Source of the DNA: Ignavibacteriales bacterium UBA1304
GTDB lineage: Bacteria; Bacteroidota; Ignavibacteria; Ignavibacteriales; Ignavibacteriaceae
DNA: 21,749 nt
Direction: 5' to 3'
Assembly: GCA_002307295.1 (NCBI GenBank)
Contig: DBTY01000022.1
Location: 1-21,749 of the forward strand
This document shows, piece after piece, positions 6,719-15,207 of this stretch (the stretch's first letter is position 1; each line of letters begins with the position of its first letter). The notes under the pieces were generated by a model, which saw only the letters and a list, made by a program, of their open reading frames with translations, did no database searches and had not been told where the DNA came from. Position numbers and translations under genes: made by a program.

Positions 6719-7362
6719 TGAAACTTATTGCTCCTTCAATATTGTCGGCGGATTTCTCTAATTTAGCTCTACAGATAAGCCAGGCTGAATCCGGCGGCGC
6801 GGATTGGATTCATTGCGACGTGATGGACGGGCATTTTGTGCCCAACATAACATTTGGTCCCATCGGCGTAAAAGCGGCAAAAAAATGCACTAAGCTTCCA
6901 ATTGACGTACATCTTATGATTTCTGATCCTGATAAGTATGCCGAAGACTTTGTTAAAAGCGGAGCTGATATAATTACTTTCCACCAGGAAGCTGTAATAC
7001 ACGTAAACAGAACTATTAATTTTATAAAAAGCTTAGGAGTAAAGGTTGGCATAGCTATTAATCCTTCTACTCCATTTTCTGTTTTGAGCGAAGTTGTAGA
7101 TCTGGTCGATCTTGTGCTTATAATGTCTGTAAACCCCGGTTTTGGAGGGCAGTCTTTTATAGAAAAAAGCCTCGATAAAATAGAAACAGCGGCAAAATTC
7201 AGAGAAGAGAACAAACTAAATTACTTGATAGAAGTAGATGGGGGAATTAATAAAAAAACGATTCAGGATGTCGAAAGAGCCGGATGTGACGTTTTTGTCG
7301 CAGGATCTTCCGTATTCCATACAGAAAATATTTCACTTTCAATTGTTGAATTAAAAAAATAA
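6718..7362 (+). CDS. rpe: Ribulose-phosphate 3-epimerase
   Basis: This enzyme interconverts ribulose 5-phosphate and xylulose 5-phosphate in the pentose phosphate pathway. It is a 214-residue TIM barrel of the usual length. Family motifs are complete: A-P-S-I-L-S-A-D-F at the N-terminus, H-C-D-V-M-D-G-H-F-V-P-N with metal-binding H and D, D-V-H-L-M, M-S-V-N-P-G-F-G-G-Q-S-F, and E-V-D-G-G-I with the second catalytic aspartate 41 residues from the end. Two ATGs lie side by side (6715 and 6718); the second is better spaced from AAGGAA and is used here. The gene overlaps the PASTA gene's stop and is followed after 36 bases by nagA, so all three probably share a transcript. Confidence 0.97.
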   Translation: MKLIAPSILSADFSNLALQISQAESGGADWIHCDVMDGHFVPNITFGPIGVKAAKKCTKLPIDVHLMISDPDKYAEDFVKSGADIITFHQEAVIHVNRTINFIKSLGVKVGIAINPSTPFSVLSEVVDLVDLVLIMSVNPGFGGQSFIEKSLDKIETAAKFREENKLNYLIEVDGGINKKTIQDVERAGCDVFVAGSSVFHTENISLSIVELKK

Positions 7363-7398
7363 TTGAAAAAAACTGATATAAAACTCATGAGGTAAAAA

Positions 7399-8559
7399 AT
7401 GAAGTTAGCATTAATCGGCGGTAAAATTGTTACTCCTTTCAGAGTAATAAATAATGGCGCTATTGTAATAGAGAATAATAAGATATGGGAATTAGGCAGA
7501 GTAACGGATGTGGAAATAACAGACGACTGTGAAGTAATTGACGTAAGCGGCAAAACAATTACTCCGGGATTTGTAGACTTGCTTGTTCATGGCGGCGGCG
7601 GATTTGCATTTGCTGACGGCAAAGACGAAAGCGTTGCAGGAGTAAGCCAGTACTTAATTGAACATGGCTCTACAACCGCTTTGGCTTCGTTATACGCAAA
7701 ACCAAAAGATCAGTTGCTTAGCGACGTTAGAAGACTAGCTAAGTTTATCAAAAATAATCCGGATTCTAACCTTGTCGGTATTCATATGGAAGGACCTTAC
7801 CTTAATAAGGCTCTTAAAGGTTGTATGAACGAAGATTATTTATGGAAACCAACAGTAGAATCTTGGGACGAAATGTGGGAGGCTTCAGAAGGATTGATTA
7901 AATTGATGACAATTGCTCCTGAATTGCCAGGCTCTATCGCAGTTATGCGTAAGGCCGCTTCTCAGGGCGTAGTTCTTTCAATCGGTCACTCTATGGCTAA
8001 TTATGAAGAAGTTCTTCTTGCGATTGATAACGGAGCGGCTCATGTTACTCACATGTTCAATGCAATGGAGCCATTCCACCACAGAAAACCAGGCATTATC
8101 CTTGCAGCTTTAATGAATAAAGAACTAAAAATTGAATTAATTGCAGATACATTGCACGTTCATCCTGCGGTTATGGAATTCTTGTTGAAAGTAAAAGGCG
8201 CAAGCAGCATTGTTCTTATTACAGATTCAATCAGAGTAGGCGGAATGCACGAAGGCGAATTTGAATTTGCAGATCAGAAAGTATTTATGAAAGATGAAAA
8301 AGCTATTTTAGCTGACGGAACTTTAGCGGGCAGTACTCTTACTCTAAACAAAGCTGTAAGAAACATGGTTAGAACCGCTAACGCCAGCATTACTGACGCT
8401 GTAAGAATGGCTTCATTAAACGGCGCTAAGGTTATTAATGCCAAAAAAGGTATTTTAGCCGCAGGTAAAGATGCTGATTTAGTTATTCTCGATAACGATT
8501 TTGAAGTTGAAATGACTATCATTCAAGGCAAAATAAAATATCGCAGAGATGCAAAATAA
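7399..8559 (+). CDS. nagA: N-acetylglucosamine-6-phosphate deacetylase
   Basis: NagA removes the acetyl group from N-acetylglucosamine 6-phosphate to give glucosamine 6-phosphate, feeding amino-sugar recycling from cell wall or chitin into glycolysis or peptidoglycan synthesis. The 386-residue protein is an amidohydrolase TIM barrel with a small beta-sandwich: H-M-E-G-P with metal ligand E131, I-G-H-S-M with H197, H-V-T-H-M-F-N-A-M with H215 and H218, and I-T-D-S with catalytic D276. The early metal site reads V-H-G-G-G-G rather than H-x-H, as in NagA enzymes that use one metal. A ribosome-binding site (GAGGT) precedes the ATG. The gene is last in the PASTA-rpe-nagA group and is closed by a terminator. 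Placing it behind a muropeptide-binding PASTA protein hints at cell-wall recycling, but this is inference. Confidence 0.95.
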   Translation: MKLALIGGKIVTPFRVINNGAIVIENNKIWELGRVTDVEITDDCEVIDVSGKTITPGFVDLLVHGGGGFAFADGKDESVAGVSQYLIEHGSTTALASLYAKPKDQLLSDVRRLAKFIKNNPDSNLVGIHMEGPYLNKALKGCMNEDYLWKPTVESWDEMWEASEGLIKLMTIAPELPGSIAVMRKAASQGVVLSIGHSMANYEEVLLAIDNGAAHVTHMFNAMEPFHHRKPGIILAALMNKELKIELIADTLHVHPAVMEFLLKVKGASSIVLITDSIRVGGMHEGEFEFADQKVFMKDEKAILADGTLAGSTLTLNKAVRNMVRTANASITDAVRMASLNGAKVINAKKGILAAGKDADLVILDNDFEVEMTIIQGKIKYRRDAK

Positions 8560-8597
8560 ATGAAATTGGTTTGAATTTGCATTATATTGGTTATCAT

Positions 8598-8630
8598 AAA
8601 GACACGGACTATACCGTGTCTTTATTTTAT
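8598..8630 (+). terminator. Rho-independent terminator after nagA
   Basis: AAAGACACGG (8598-8607) and CCGTGTCTTT (8614-8623) form a perfect ten-pair stem with a six-base loop, followed by ATTTTAT. It closes the PASTA-rpe-nagA group and separates it from folP. Confidence 0.85.
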
Positions 8631-8650
8631 TATTAAAAAAATGGTAATGA

Positions 8651-9808
8651 GTGAAAATTCAGATTAAAAATATTTCTTCTCCGGCTGTATTCAAAGTATA
8701 TAGCCAAAAATATAATATTTTCAGGGATGTTTATGAAACTGGTCTCCTCGGTTTGGAAATCAGGGATGTAAAAACTTCCGACGCTGACGATATACATAAA
8801 TTAGTTCTTAGCGGAAATGAAATTTGTTATAAGAATATTTCTGACGGCGAAAATAACTCAAGTATTTTTATACCGGGAGCAATTGGCAGCTTTAAAAAAA
8901 TAGGTAAAAAAATAGTCGCTTCTGGCAATGAAGATGCCGGATATAAAATATTAAATACAATTAAGAAGTATGAGGCGTACGATTCTTTAGTCTATGCGTT
9001 TGGTTCTAAAACGTTTGATTTTAAGAAAAACTACGTAATGGGAATCCTAAACGTAACTCCTGATTCATTTTCAGACGGAGGAGCGTACTTTGACTCTAAT
9101 GCAGCGGTAAAAAAAGCTCTCGAAATGATAGAGGAAGGCGCCGATATAATTGACATAGGAGGCGAATCTACTCGTCCGGGCGCAGAACTAATTTCTGTTG
9201 ATGAGGAAATAAAAAGAGTTATTCCTGTAATTCAGAGTATTATCGGAATAAAGAAAGACGTAGTTATTTCTGTAGATACAAATAAGAGCATAGTCGCCGA
9301 AGCCGCTTTACAATCCGGCGCGGCAATTATTAATGATATAAGCGGTTTAACTTTTGACAAAGAAATGACCGGCGTTGTTAAGAAGTATAATGCGGGGCTG
9401 ATAATAATGCATATTAAAGGAACGCCAAAAAATATGCAGGATCATCCGTTTTATGACGATTTAATTGAGGATATTTATAATTTTCTTTATAGTCAGTCTG
9501 AACTTGCAAAGAGTTATAAAATTAATAATATTATAATTGATCCGGGAATTGGTTTTGGAAAAACAGTAGATGATAATTTTGAAATTCTAAGACGTTTGGA
9601 CGACTTTAAGACTTTGGGTTATCCAATTTTAACCGGCGTATCAAGAAAAACATTTTTAGGAAAAACCTTCGGGTTGGAAGTAGGAGAGAGAGATACTGCC
9701 TCAGCAATAACAGACGCTCTGGCTCTAAAAAATGGAGCAAAAATAATAAGAACGCACAATGTAAAATTTGGCAGGCAGGCTGCAACTCTTGCAGCTAACT
9801 TGTTTTAA
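8651..9808 (+). CDS. folP: Dihydropteroate synthase with N-terminal extension
   Basis: DHPS condenses p-aminobenzoate with dihydropterin diphosphate to make dihydropteroate for folate. The catalytic barrel covers about residues 125-385 and has every family motif: G-I-L-N-V-T-P-D-S-F-S-D-G-G, D-I-G-G-E-S-T-R-P-G-A, S-V-D-T, I-I-N-D-I-S-G, I-I-M-H-I-K-G-T-P, D-P-G-I-G-F-G-K, G-V-S-R-K and I-R-T-H-N-V. The first 124 residues form an extension not found in the short E. coli-type enzyme. I recall similar extensions in DHPS from Clostridia and Geobacter-like bacteria, of unknown role. The start is GTG 8651, the only codon joining the extension in frame; an ATG at 8647 is in another frame and stops after six codons. 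The gene lies eight bases before cdaA, a pairing common in Bacteroidota. Confidence 0.95.
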   Translation: MKIQIKNISSPAVFKVYSQKYNIFRDVYETGLLGLEIRDVKTSDADDIHKLVLSGNEICYKNISDGENNSSIFIPGAIGSFKKIGKKIVASGNEDAGYKILNTIKKYEAYDSLVYAFGSKTFDFKKNYVMGILNVTPDSFSDGGAYFDSNAAVKKALEMIEEGADIIDIGGESTRPGAELISVDEEIKRVIPVIQSIIGIKKDVVISVDTNKSIVAEAALQSGAAIINDISGLTFDKEMTGVVKKYNAGLIIMHIKGTPKNMQDHPFYDDLIEDIYNFLYSQSELAKSYKINNIIIDPGIGFGKTVDDNFEILRRLDDFKTLGYPILTGVSRKTFLGKTFGLEVGERDTASAITDALALKNGAKIIRTHNVKFGRQAATLAANLF

Positions 9809-9816
9809 TATATTTT

Positions 9817-10638
9817 ATGGCAGATTTATTTAGAATAGGTTTTTTAACTGTAAATCTTTTTGATATTTTAGATATACTAATTGTAAGCTATATAGTTTAC
9901 AGGTTATATATTATATTAAATGGAACGATAGCCGCTCAGATTGCATTAGGCTTGATGATTGTTCTGGTAACGTCATTTGTCGTCCAGCTGTCAAATCTAA
10001 AAGCGTTAAGCTGGTTATTAAAGCTGCTATCGGATATATGGGTTATTGCGTTTATTATTGTATTTCAGCCAGAGATAAGAAGATTGCTGGTAATACTTGC
10101 AAGAAATCCGTTTGTAAAGTTTTTTGTAAAACCAAACGCGTTACTGTCAACTGAAATAATTGTAGACGCTGCATTTGAAATGTCGCAACTTCAGCACGGA
10201 GCTCTGATAATAATACTTAAATCGACAGGCATACGGGGTTTTAGCGAAACAGGCGAAATTCTAAATGCCAGATTAAGCAAAGATCTTTTAAGAGCTATAT
10301 TTTATCCGCGGGCCGCTTTACATGACGGAGCCGTGGTAGTAAAAAATAATATTATTGAAGCCGCAAGGTGCACGCTTCCGTTATCGCAAAACACAATGAT
10401 TAACGGAGTGTCGCTTGGCACGCGGCACAGAGCAGGTTTAGGCATATCGGAACAAGCGGACGTAATCAGCGTAATTGTTTCGGAAGAAACCGGCAGCATT
10501 TCAGTGGCCGAAAACGGTCACCTGACGCGCGGTTTATCAAAAGACGGATTACGGAAAAGATTAAATCTTGCTTTTAAAGAACCAAAACTTAAGGGTTTTA
10601 AAGGACTTTTTGAGCAATTAAAAAAAAATAAAAGTTAA
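9817..10638 (+). CDS. cdaA: Diadenylate cyclase CdaA (c-di-AMP synthase)
   Basis: CdaA joins two ATP into the second messenger cyclic di-AMP, which controls potassium and osmolyte transport and cell-wall homeostasis. The 273-residue protein has three N-terminal membrane helices (about 13-92) and a cytoplasmic DAC (DisA_N) domain. The catalytic motifs are L-H-D-G-A at 168-172 and R-H-R at 203-205. The linker R-R-L-L-V-I-L-A-R after the last helix is typical of CdaA rather than DisA or CdaS. The gene is sandwiched between folP and parA with gaps of 8 and 20 bases, so it is likely co-transcribed. No CdaR or GlmM partner, which accompanies CdaA in Firmicutes, is present here. Confidence 0.96.
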   Translation: MADLFRIGFLTVNLFDILDILIVSYIVYRLYIILNGTIAAQIALGLMIVLVTSFVVQLSNLKALSWLLKLLSDIWVIAFIIVFQPEIRRLLVILARNPFVKFFVKPNALLSTEIIVDAAFEMSQLQHGALIIILKSTGIRGFSETGEILNARLSKDLLRAIFYPRAALHDGAVVVKNNIIEAARCTLPLSQNTMINGVSLGTRHRAGLGISEQADVISVIVSEETGSISVAENGHLTRGLSKDGLRKRLNLAFKEPKLKGFKGLFEQLKKNKS

Positions 10639-10658
10639 ACTTTTTAATTATAGTTTTT

Positions 10659-11441
10659 ATGACCAAAATAATTTCGATAGCAAATCAAAAAGGCGGAGTA
10701 GGTAAAACAACTACGTCAATTAATTTATCTTCCTCGCTTGCAGCGGCGGAAAAGAAGACTCTATTAATTGATATAGACCCTCAGTCAAATTCTTCGTCGG
10801 GTTTAAGCGTTCAAAATCATTCTCCGTCTGTATATGACGTGCTTATTGGAAAGGAGGAGATAAAAAACGCAATTATCAAAACATACATGCCTTTTTTAGA
10901 CGTGCTTCCGGCAAATATAAATTTAGTGGGCGCAGAAATTGAAATGGTAGAAATTCCAAATCGAGAAAATATGCTGAAGAAAGCTCTTGAAACGATTGAT
11001 GGAACATATGACTATATTTTTATTGATTGTCCGCCTTCGTTAGGGCTTTTAACTCTAAATTCATTAACCGCGTCAGACTCGGTTTTAATTCCTGTTCAAT
11101 GCGAGTATTTTGCTTTAGAAGGATTGGGTCAGCTCTTAAATACTATAAATATCGTCAAAAAATATTTCAATAAAAATCTAACTATCGAAGGCGTAGTTCT
11201 TACTATGTTTGACACCCGGTTGAGGCTGTCGCATCAGGTTGCCGAAGAAGTGCAGAAATATTTTGGCGGCAAAGTTTTTGAAACGATAATTAACAGAAAC
11301 GTCCGAATATCAGAAGCTCCCAGTTACGGAAAACCTGTGATCCTATATGACGCAATTTCGGCAGGAGCAAAAAATTATATGGCGCTGGCTACTGAATTTT
11401 TGGAAAGAAATAAGCAATCAAACGAACAGGAAAATAACTAA
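10659..11441 (+). CDS. parA: Chromosome-partitioning ATPase ParA (Soj)
   Basis: ParA is a Walker-type ATPase that binds DNA non-specifically as a dimer and moves ParB-bound origins during segregation. The 260-residue length, with no N-terminal DNA-binding extension, fits chromosomal Soj-type proteins. The deviant Walker A motif K-G-G-V-G-K-T-T is at 11-18 with signature lysine K11; D-I-D-P-Q follows, then the Walker B-type I-D-C-P-P-S-L-G-L-L-T-L-N. The C-terminus has the usual N-R-N-V-R-I-S-E-A-P-S-Y-G-K-P segment. ParB starts three bases after this gene's stop. Confidence 0.96.
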   Translation: MTKIISIANQKGGVGKTTTSINLSSSLAAAEKKTLLIDIDPQSNSSSGLSVQNHSPSVYDVLIGKEEIKNAIIKTYMPFLDVLPANINLVGAEIEMVEIPNRENMLKKALETIDGTYDYIFIDCPPSLGLLTLNSLTASDSVLIPVQCEYFALEGLGQLLNTINIVKKYFNKNLTIEGVVLTMFDTRLRLSHQVAEEVQKYFGGKVFETIINRNVRISEAPSYGKPVILYDAISAGAKNYMALATEFLERNKQSNEQENN

Positions 11442-11444
11442 CTG

Positions 11445-12404
11445 ATGAGCAAATTCAAACAAAGTTTGGGGCGCGGATTAGACGCATTAATAAATCCGCA
11501 GAATATGGTTGAGGATGAAGCGGCAGCGCTAAATGAAAGAACTACTGTTATCAGCGCGCCGCCTGTAGTTGAACCGCCTAAAGTGGATTCAATAGCAAAA
11601 TTACCGATTGAGCAAATTTTTCCGAATCCTTTTCAACCAAGAACAGTTTTTGAACCTGAAGCTCTTGAAGAACTGAAAAAATCGATTATTGCCAACGGCT
11701 TAATTCAACCTGTTACCGTAAGGCGAATTGCAGACGGAACTTATCAGTTAATATCTGGAGAACGGCGGCTTCGCGCATGCACCGAAATAGGCTTCGGCGA
11801 AATTCCTGCGTATATTATTACTGTCGATTCGGATGAAACCATGCTTGCCATGGCTCTCATCGAAAATATTCAGAGAGAAAAACTTAACGCCGTAGAGATA
11901 GGAGCAGCTTATAAACGTTTAATGGACGAGTGCCATTTAACGCAGGAACAAATTGCTGAAACTGTCGGTAAAGACAGAACTACTGTTGCAAATTCAATTA
12001 GATTATTAAAGCTGCCCGAAGAGATTAAGACTTCGCTTGTTAAAGAAGAAATTTCCATGGGGCACGCTAGAGCGCTTATTAATCTGCCGAGCGCGGAATT
12101 ACAGCTTTATGCGCTGGCAAAAATTAAAGAAGGAAATCTTTCTGTTAGAAAGGTTGAACAGTTAGTAAAGAAATTGCTTATTCCTGAAGAAGAAAGCAAA
12201 AAGATAATAAAAAAAACTACAGACAGTTTACATTCCTCAAGTTTAACCGCCGTAGAAGATAAACTGCGCGGAATATTTGGCACAAAAGTCCTTTGCAAAC
12301 AAAAGCAAGATGGTTCAGGCGAACTTGTACTTGAATTTTACTCTAATGACGAATTGGATCGGTTATTTGAACTTTTTGATTTGATTGAAAAAAATAATTC
12401 TTAA
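11445..12404 (+). CDS. parB: Chromosome-partitioning protein ParB (Spo0J)
   Basis: ParB is the CTP-dependent clamp that loads at parS sites near the origin and recruits ParA and SMC. The 319-residue protein starts with the classic L-G-R-G-L-D-A-L-I segment that activates ParA. Residues about 50-140 hold the CTP-binding domain with N-P-F-Q-P-R and I-S-G-E-R-R-L-R-A. A helix-turn-helix follows (T-Q-E-Q-I-A-E-T-V-G-K-D-R-T-T-V-A-N). The C-terminal dimerisation segment ends in E-L-V-L-E-F-Y-S-N-D-E-L-D-R. I saw no good match to the parS consensus in the window, which is not unusual because parS sites can lie elsewhere near the origin. The last 20 bases overlap the next gene. Confidence 0.96.
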   Translation: MSKFKQSLGRGLDALINPQNMVEDEAAALNERTTVISAPPVVEPPKVDSIAKLPIEQIFPNPFQPRTVFEPEALEELKKSIIANGLIQPVTVRRIADGTYQLISGERRLRACTEIGFGEIPAYIITVDSDETMLAMALIENIQREKLNAVEIGAAYKRLMDECHLTQEQIAETVGKDRTTVANSIRLLKLPEEIKTSLVKEEISMGHARALINLPSAELQLYALAKIKEGNLSVRKVEQLVKKLLIPEEESKKIIKKTTDSLHSSSLTAVEDKLRGIFGTKVLCKQKQDGSGELVLEFYSNDELDRLFELFDLIEKNNS

Positions 12405-12951
12405 CATATCGTTTTTTCTTTTTTTCTGCTGTAGTATGGTAAATGCCCAGACAGATACTGTGGGAGTATTACGCGCAATTGAAAATAATTCCGACACGTC
12501 TTCAATAAAACAAACTGATACAACTTTTATAATGCAGAAATCTGCATGGGGCGCCGTTTTAAAAAGCGCAATTATACCCGGTTGGGGACAGATTTACAAC
12601 CAGTCATATTGGAAAGCTCCTATTGTATGGGGTTTTACGGCATGGTTTGTTGGCAATTGGGTTTATAATAATAATAAATATACCACTAATCGCAATTATT
12701 ATTTAGCAAATCAATATATCCTAAATGATCAAAATGCGTCTTCAGCAAGTAAAAGCGAATTGAGCCGCGCTAAGCGATTCAGAGATTTTTACAGAGATCA
12801 AAGAGATTTATTTGCTATATATCTTGGCATTACTTATGTATTAAACCTCGTCGACGCATACGTAGACGCTCACATGTTTGATTTTACAGTTAAGGAAGAT
12901 TTTTTAACAAATATGCCAATCTATAAAATTAATTTTAAACTGAATTTTTAG
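12385..12951 (+). CDS. DUF5683 family exported protein
   Basis: This 188-residue protein has a signal peptide (MKKIILNISFFLFFCCSMV...) ending near N-A-Q. The body carries the conserved start of DUF5683 proteins, A-x-x-x-S-A-I-I-P-G-W-G-Q-I-Y-N, then hydrophobic segments around W-x-F-x-A-W-F-V-G and L-F-A-I-Y-L-G-I-T-Y-V-L-N-L-V-D-A-Y-V-D-A-H. These proteins commonly follow parB in Bacteroidota; their function is unknown, and an envelope location is the best guess. The chosen start is TTG 12385, overlapping parB by 20 bases, because it alone gives the basic M-K-K signal start; ATG 12436 would remove most of the signal peptide. It ends the par transcript; I see no clear terminator after it. Confidence 0.85.
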   Translation: MKKIILNISFFLFFCCSMVNAQTDTVGVLRAIENNSDTSSIKQTDTTFIMQKSAWGAVLKSAIIPGWGQIYNQSYWKAPIVWGFTAWFVGNWVYNNNKYTTNRNYYLANQYILNDQNASSASKSELSRAKRFRDFYRDQRDLFAIYLGITYVLNLVDAYVDAHMFDFTVKEDFLTNMPIYKINFKLNF

Positions 12952-13002
12952 CTCGTTGTTCGCATAAAAAACCTTACTATCAAATTATTCAAGGAGTTAA
13001 GC

Positions 13003-15075
13003 ATGCTTAAAAAATTTCTATTTTGTACTGTTATAATTTGCTCTGTGTTGTTTATAACAGATACGTATTCTCAGGTTAAGACTAGTTTTGTCCCTGATCT
13101 CGGCGGTAAAACTCAGGCTAATGTATCTGCTTCTAAAGTTGCAACGACAAACGAAGGAAGCGTATTACAAAGCAAACCAGAGGATTATCCAACTTTTACA
13201 GGCTTTCCGCTTCCAAGCATATATCAGATTTATATACCTAAAACTGGATCGATTGCATGCAATATGGATAGCGACAGCGATCTTGAAATTGTTTATGGAT
13301 GTGGTCCGAACTTATATGTAGTAAAAAAAGACGGAACTTCAGTTCCTGGCTGGCCGATTAAATATGCAGATAATTGGATTAACCAATGGTCTACAGCTTA
13401 TGGCGATATTGACGGCGACGGAGAAGGAGAACTTGTTTTAGTTAATGGAGCCGCTCTTGGCGGTAAATTAATAGCCTATAAGAAAAATGGAACCGTAGTT
13501 CCAGGATTTCCTATATCTACAATTGGTAAAAATGTAATGGCTCCTATTTTAGCCGATTTAGATAATGACGGCAAAATGGAAATCATTCTTGCAATAAGAA
13601 ATGGTCAGGCTTTTGTTTACAAAGGCGACGGAACAGTTTATCCTGGCTGGCCTAAATGGATGGATAGATATCCAGCTTCAAATTTAGCTTGCGGAGATAT
13701 TAATAACGACGGAGCTAAGGAAATAATAGGAGAATCAAAGTATTGTATCTATGTATGGGATAAAAACGGTAATGTTTTGCCAGGATTTCCTTATGGAATT
13801 GATTCCCTTTATAGCTCTACTTCATATTCTGCTCCTGTTTTAGCCGATCTTGATAAAAACGGAAAAAAACAGATTATATTCTGTTCTCATTCTGATTCAA
13901 CAAATGTAAACGCTACTATTTATGTTGTTAATCCTGATGGGACTAATTATCCCGGCTGGCCTAAAAAGAACTTTGGCAAAAACTGGGTTTATGCGCCTGT
14001 AACTGTTGCTGATATTGATGGCGATGGTTATCTTGATATTGTTGTGCCTGAGTATGGATCTACTACAGATCCAGAGTCTTATATCTTTGGGTTTAAAAGA
14101 GATGGAACGCCGCTTTCGGGCTTTCCTAAAGGCCCTTATTTTGGAATGGCAAACCAGATTACAGTTGCTGATATCGATAACGATGGCAAGTATGAACTTA
14201 TAGCCGATCAAAATGTTCAGTTTAGCGACGATTCTGGCGAATATATTGCCGTTAAATTAGACGGAACAAGTCTTGCTAACTGGCCGTTAAAAGTAGCTCT
14301 TAATACAAGCTTTCAACAGCCTATACTTACTGATTTGAACGGCGACGGCAATCTTGATATTGTTGGAAGCAGCTTTGAATATACTGCTACAAATCGCACA
14401 AATTTATATGCATGGAATACTGGATTAAAATATAATGCATCAAAGATAATTAATCCTACATATCAGTTCAACCTTCAACATGACGGCAACTATGTAACTC
14501 CTACTACTGTTCCGGTTGAGCTTTCATCTTTTAACGCAAGTTATTCTAACGGTAGCGTTCTTGTTAAGTGGGCGACCGCTACTGAAACTAATAACTCGTT
14601 TTTTGAACTATTTAGAAACGACGTTAAAGTTACTTCAATCAACGGAAAGGGAACTACGTCTGAAAAAAGCTATTACAGCTTTACTGATAAAAATGTATCG
14701 GCTGGTCAGTATACTTATAAATTAGTGCAGCATGATCTTGATGGAACAAAGAAAACAGTTGGCGAAGTTAAAGTATCGGCTTCTAACGGCCCTGCATCAT
14801 TTTCGTTAAAGCAGAATTTCCCAAATCCATTTAACCCAAGCACTTCAATTACTTATAACTTATCGTCAGATAGCAAAGTTAAACTTACAGTTTATAATGT
14901 TATAGGACAAAGCGTTAAAGAATTAGTCAATAGAAATGAAACTGCAGGAACTCATCAGGTAGTTTTTGACGCTTCTAACTTGCCTTCAGGCGTTTATACA
15001 TACTCTATTGCAGTTGTATCAAACGACGGCGCAAGCTTATTTTCTCAAAGCAAGAAAATGATTTTGATGAAGTAG
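13003..15075 (+). CDS. T9SS cargo with integrin-like (FG-GAP/VCBS) beta-propeller
   Basis: This 690-residue exported protein has a signal peptide (about 1-24, ending Y-S-Q). A beta-propeller region follows (about 55-480) in which eight Ca-binding loops of D-x-D-x-[DN]-[GS] type (such as D-I-D-G-D-G and D-L-D-N-D-G) alternate with seven copies of a [DN]-G-[TN]-x-x-[PSA]-[GN]-[WF]-P motif. Next comes a fibronectin-like strand module starting P-V-E-L-S-S-F (about 504-590). From about 599 to the end is a type A T9SS sorting domain with N-P-F-N-P-S-T, G-V-Y-T-Y and a K-K-M-I-L-M-K end. Such domains route proteins through the type IX secretion system to the cell surface, where the signal is usually removed. 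A clear AAGGAG precedes the ATG. The ligand or enzymatic role is unknown; FG-GAP propellers often bind carbohydrate or protein. Confidence 0.9.
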   Translation: MLKKFLFCTVIICSVLFITDTYSQVKTSFVPDLGGKTQANVSASKVATTNEGSVLQSKPEDYPTFTGFPLPSIYQIYIPKTGSIACNMDSDSDLEIVYGCGPNLYVVKKDGTSVPGWPIKYADNWINQWSTAYGDIDGDGEGELVLVNGAALGGKLIAYKKNGTVVPGFPISTIGKNVMAPILADLDNDGKMEIILAIRNGQAFVYKGDGTVYPGWPKWMDRYPASNLACGDINNDGAKEIIGESKYCIYVWDKNGNVLPGFPYGIDSLYSSTSYSAPVLADLDKNGKKQIIFCSHSDSTNVNATIYVVNPDGTNYPGWPKKNFGKNWVYAPVTVADIDGDGYLDIVVPEYGSTTDPESYIFGFKRDGTPLSGFPKGPYFGMANQITVADIDNDGKYELIADQNVQFSDDSGEYIAVKLDGTSLANWPLKVALNTSFQQPILTDLNGDGNLDIVGSSFEYTATNRTNLYAWNTGLKYNASKIINPTYQFNLQHDGNYVTPTTVPVELSSFNASYSNGSVLVKWATATETNNSFFELFRNDVKVTSINGKGTTSEKSYYSFTDKNVSAGQYTYKLVQHDLDGTKKTVGEVKVSASNGPASFSLKQNFPNPFNPSTSITYNLSSDSKVKLTVYNVIGQSVKELVNRNETAGTHQVVFDASNLPSGVYTYSIAVVSNDGASLFSQSKKMILMK

Positions 15076-15090
15076 TTCTTCAGCTTATTA

Positions 15091-15127
15091 AACAGGGAAT
15101 GGGTTATTCCGTTCCCTGTTCTTTTTT
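15091..15127 (+). terminator. Rho-independent terminator after the beta-propeller gene
   Basis: AACAGGGAA (15091-15099) and TTCCCTGTT (15112-15120) form a nine-pair stem, followed by CTTTTTT. It lies 15 bases after the stop codon and faces the convergent beta-barrel gene. Confidence 0.85.
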
Positions 15128-15207
15128 GCTTTTCTTTTCCATCAATCCAAAACTGTATTGTTTTGAATAAAGATACTAGGTTCGCAGAAGCCTGGATTGC
15201 TTGTAAA

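Noticed and set aside
10631..10658. Terminator between cdaA and parA (AAAAGTT...AACTTTTT)
   Set aside because: The stem is only A/T-rich and short, and the 20-base gap fits an operon.
10659..12951. parS site near parAB
   Set aside because: No close match to the 16-base parS consensus centred on CACGTG was seen here or elsewhere in the window.
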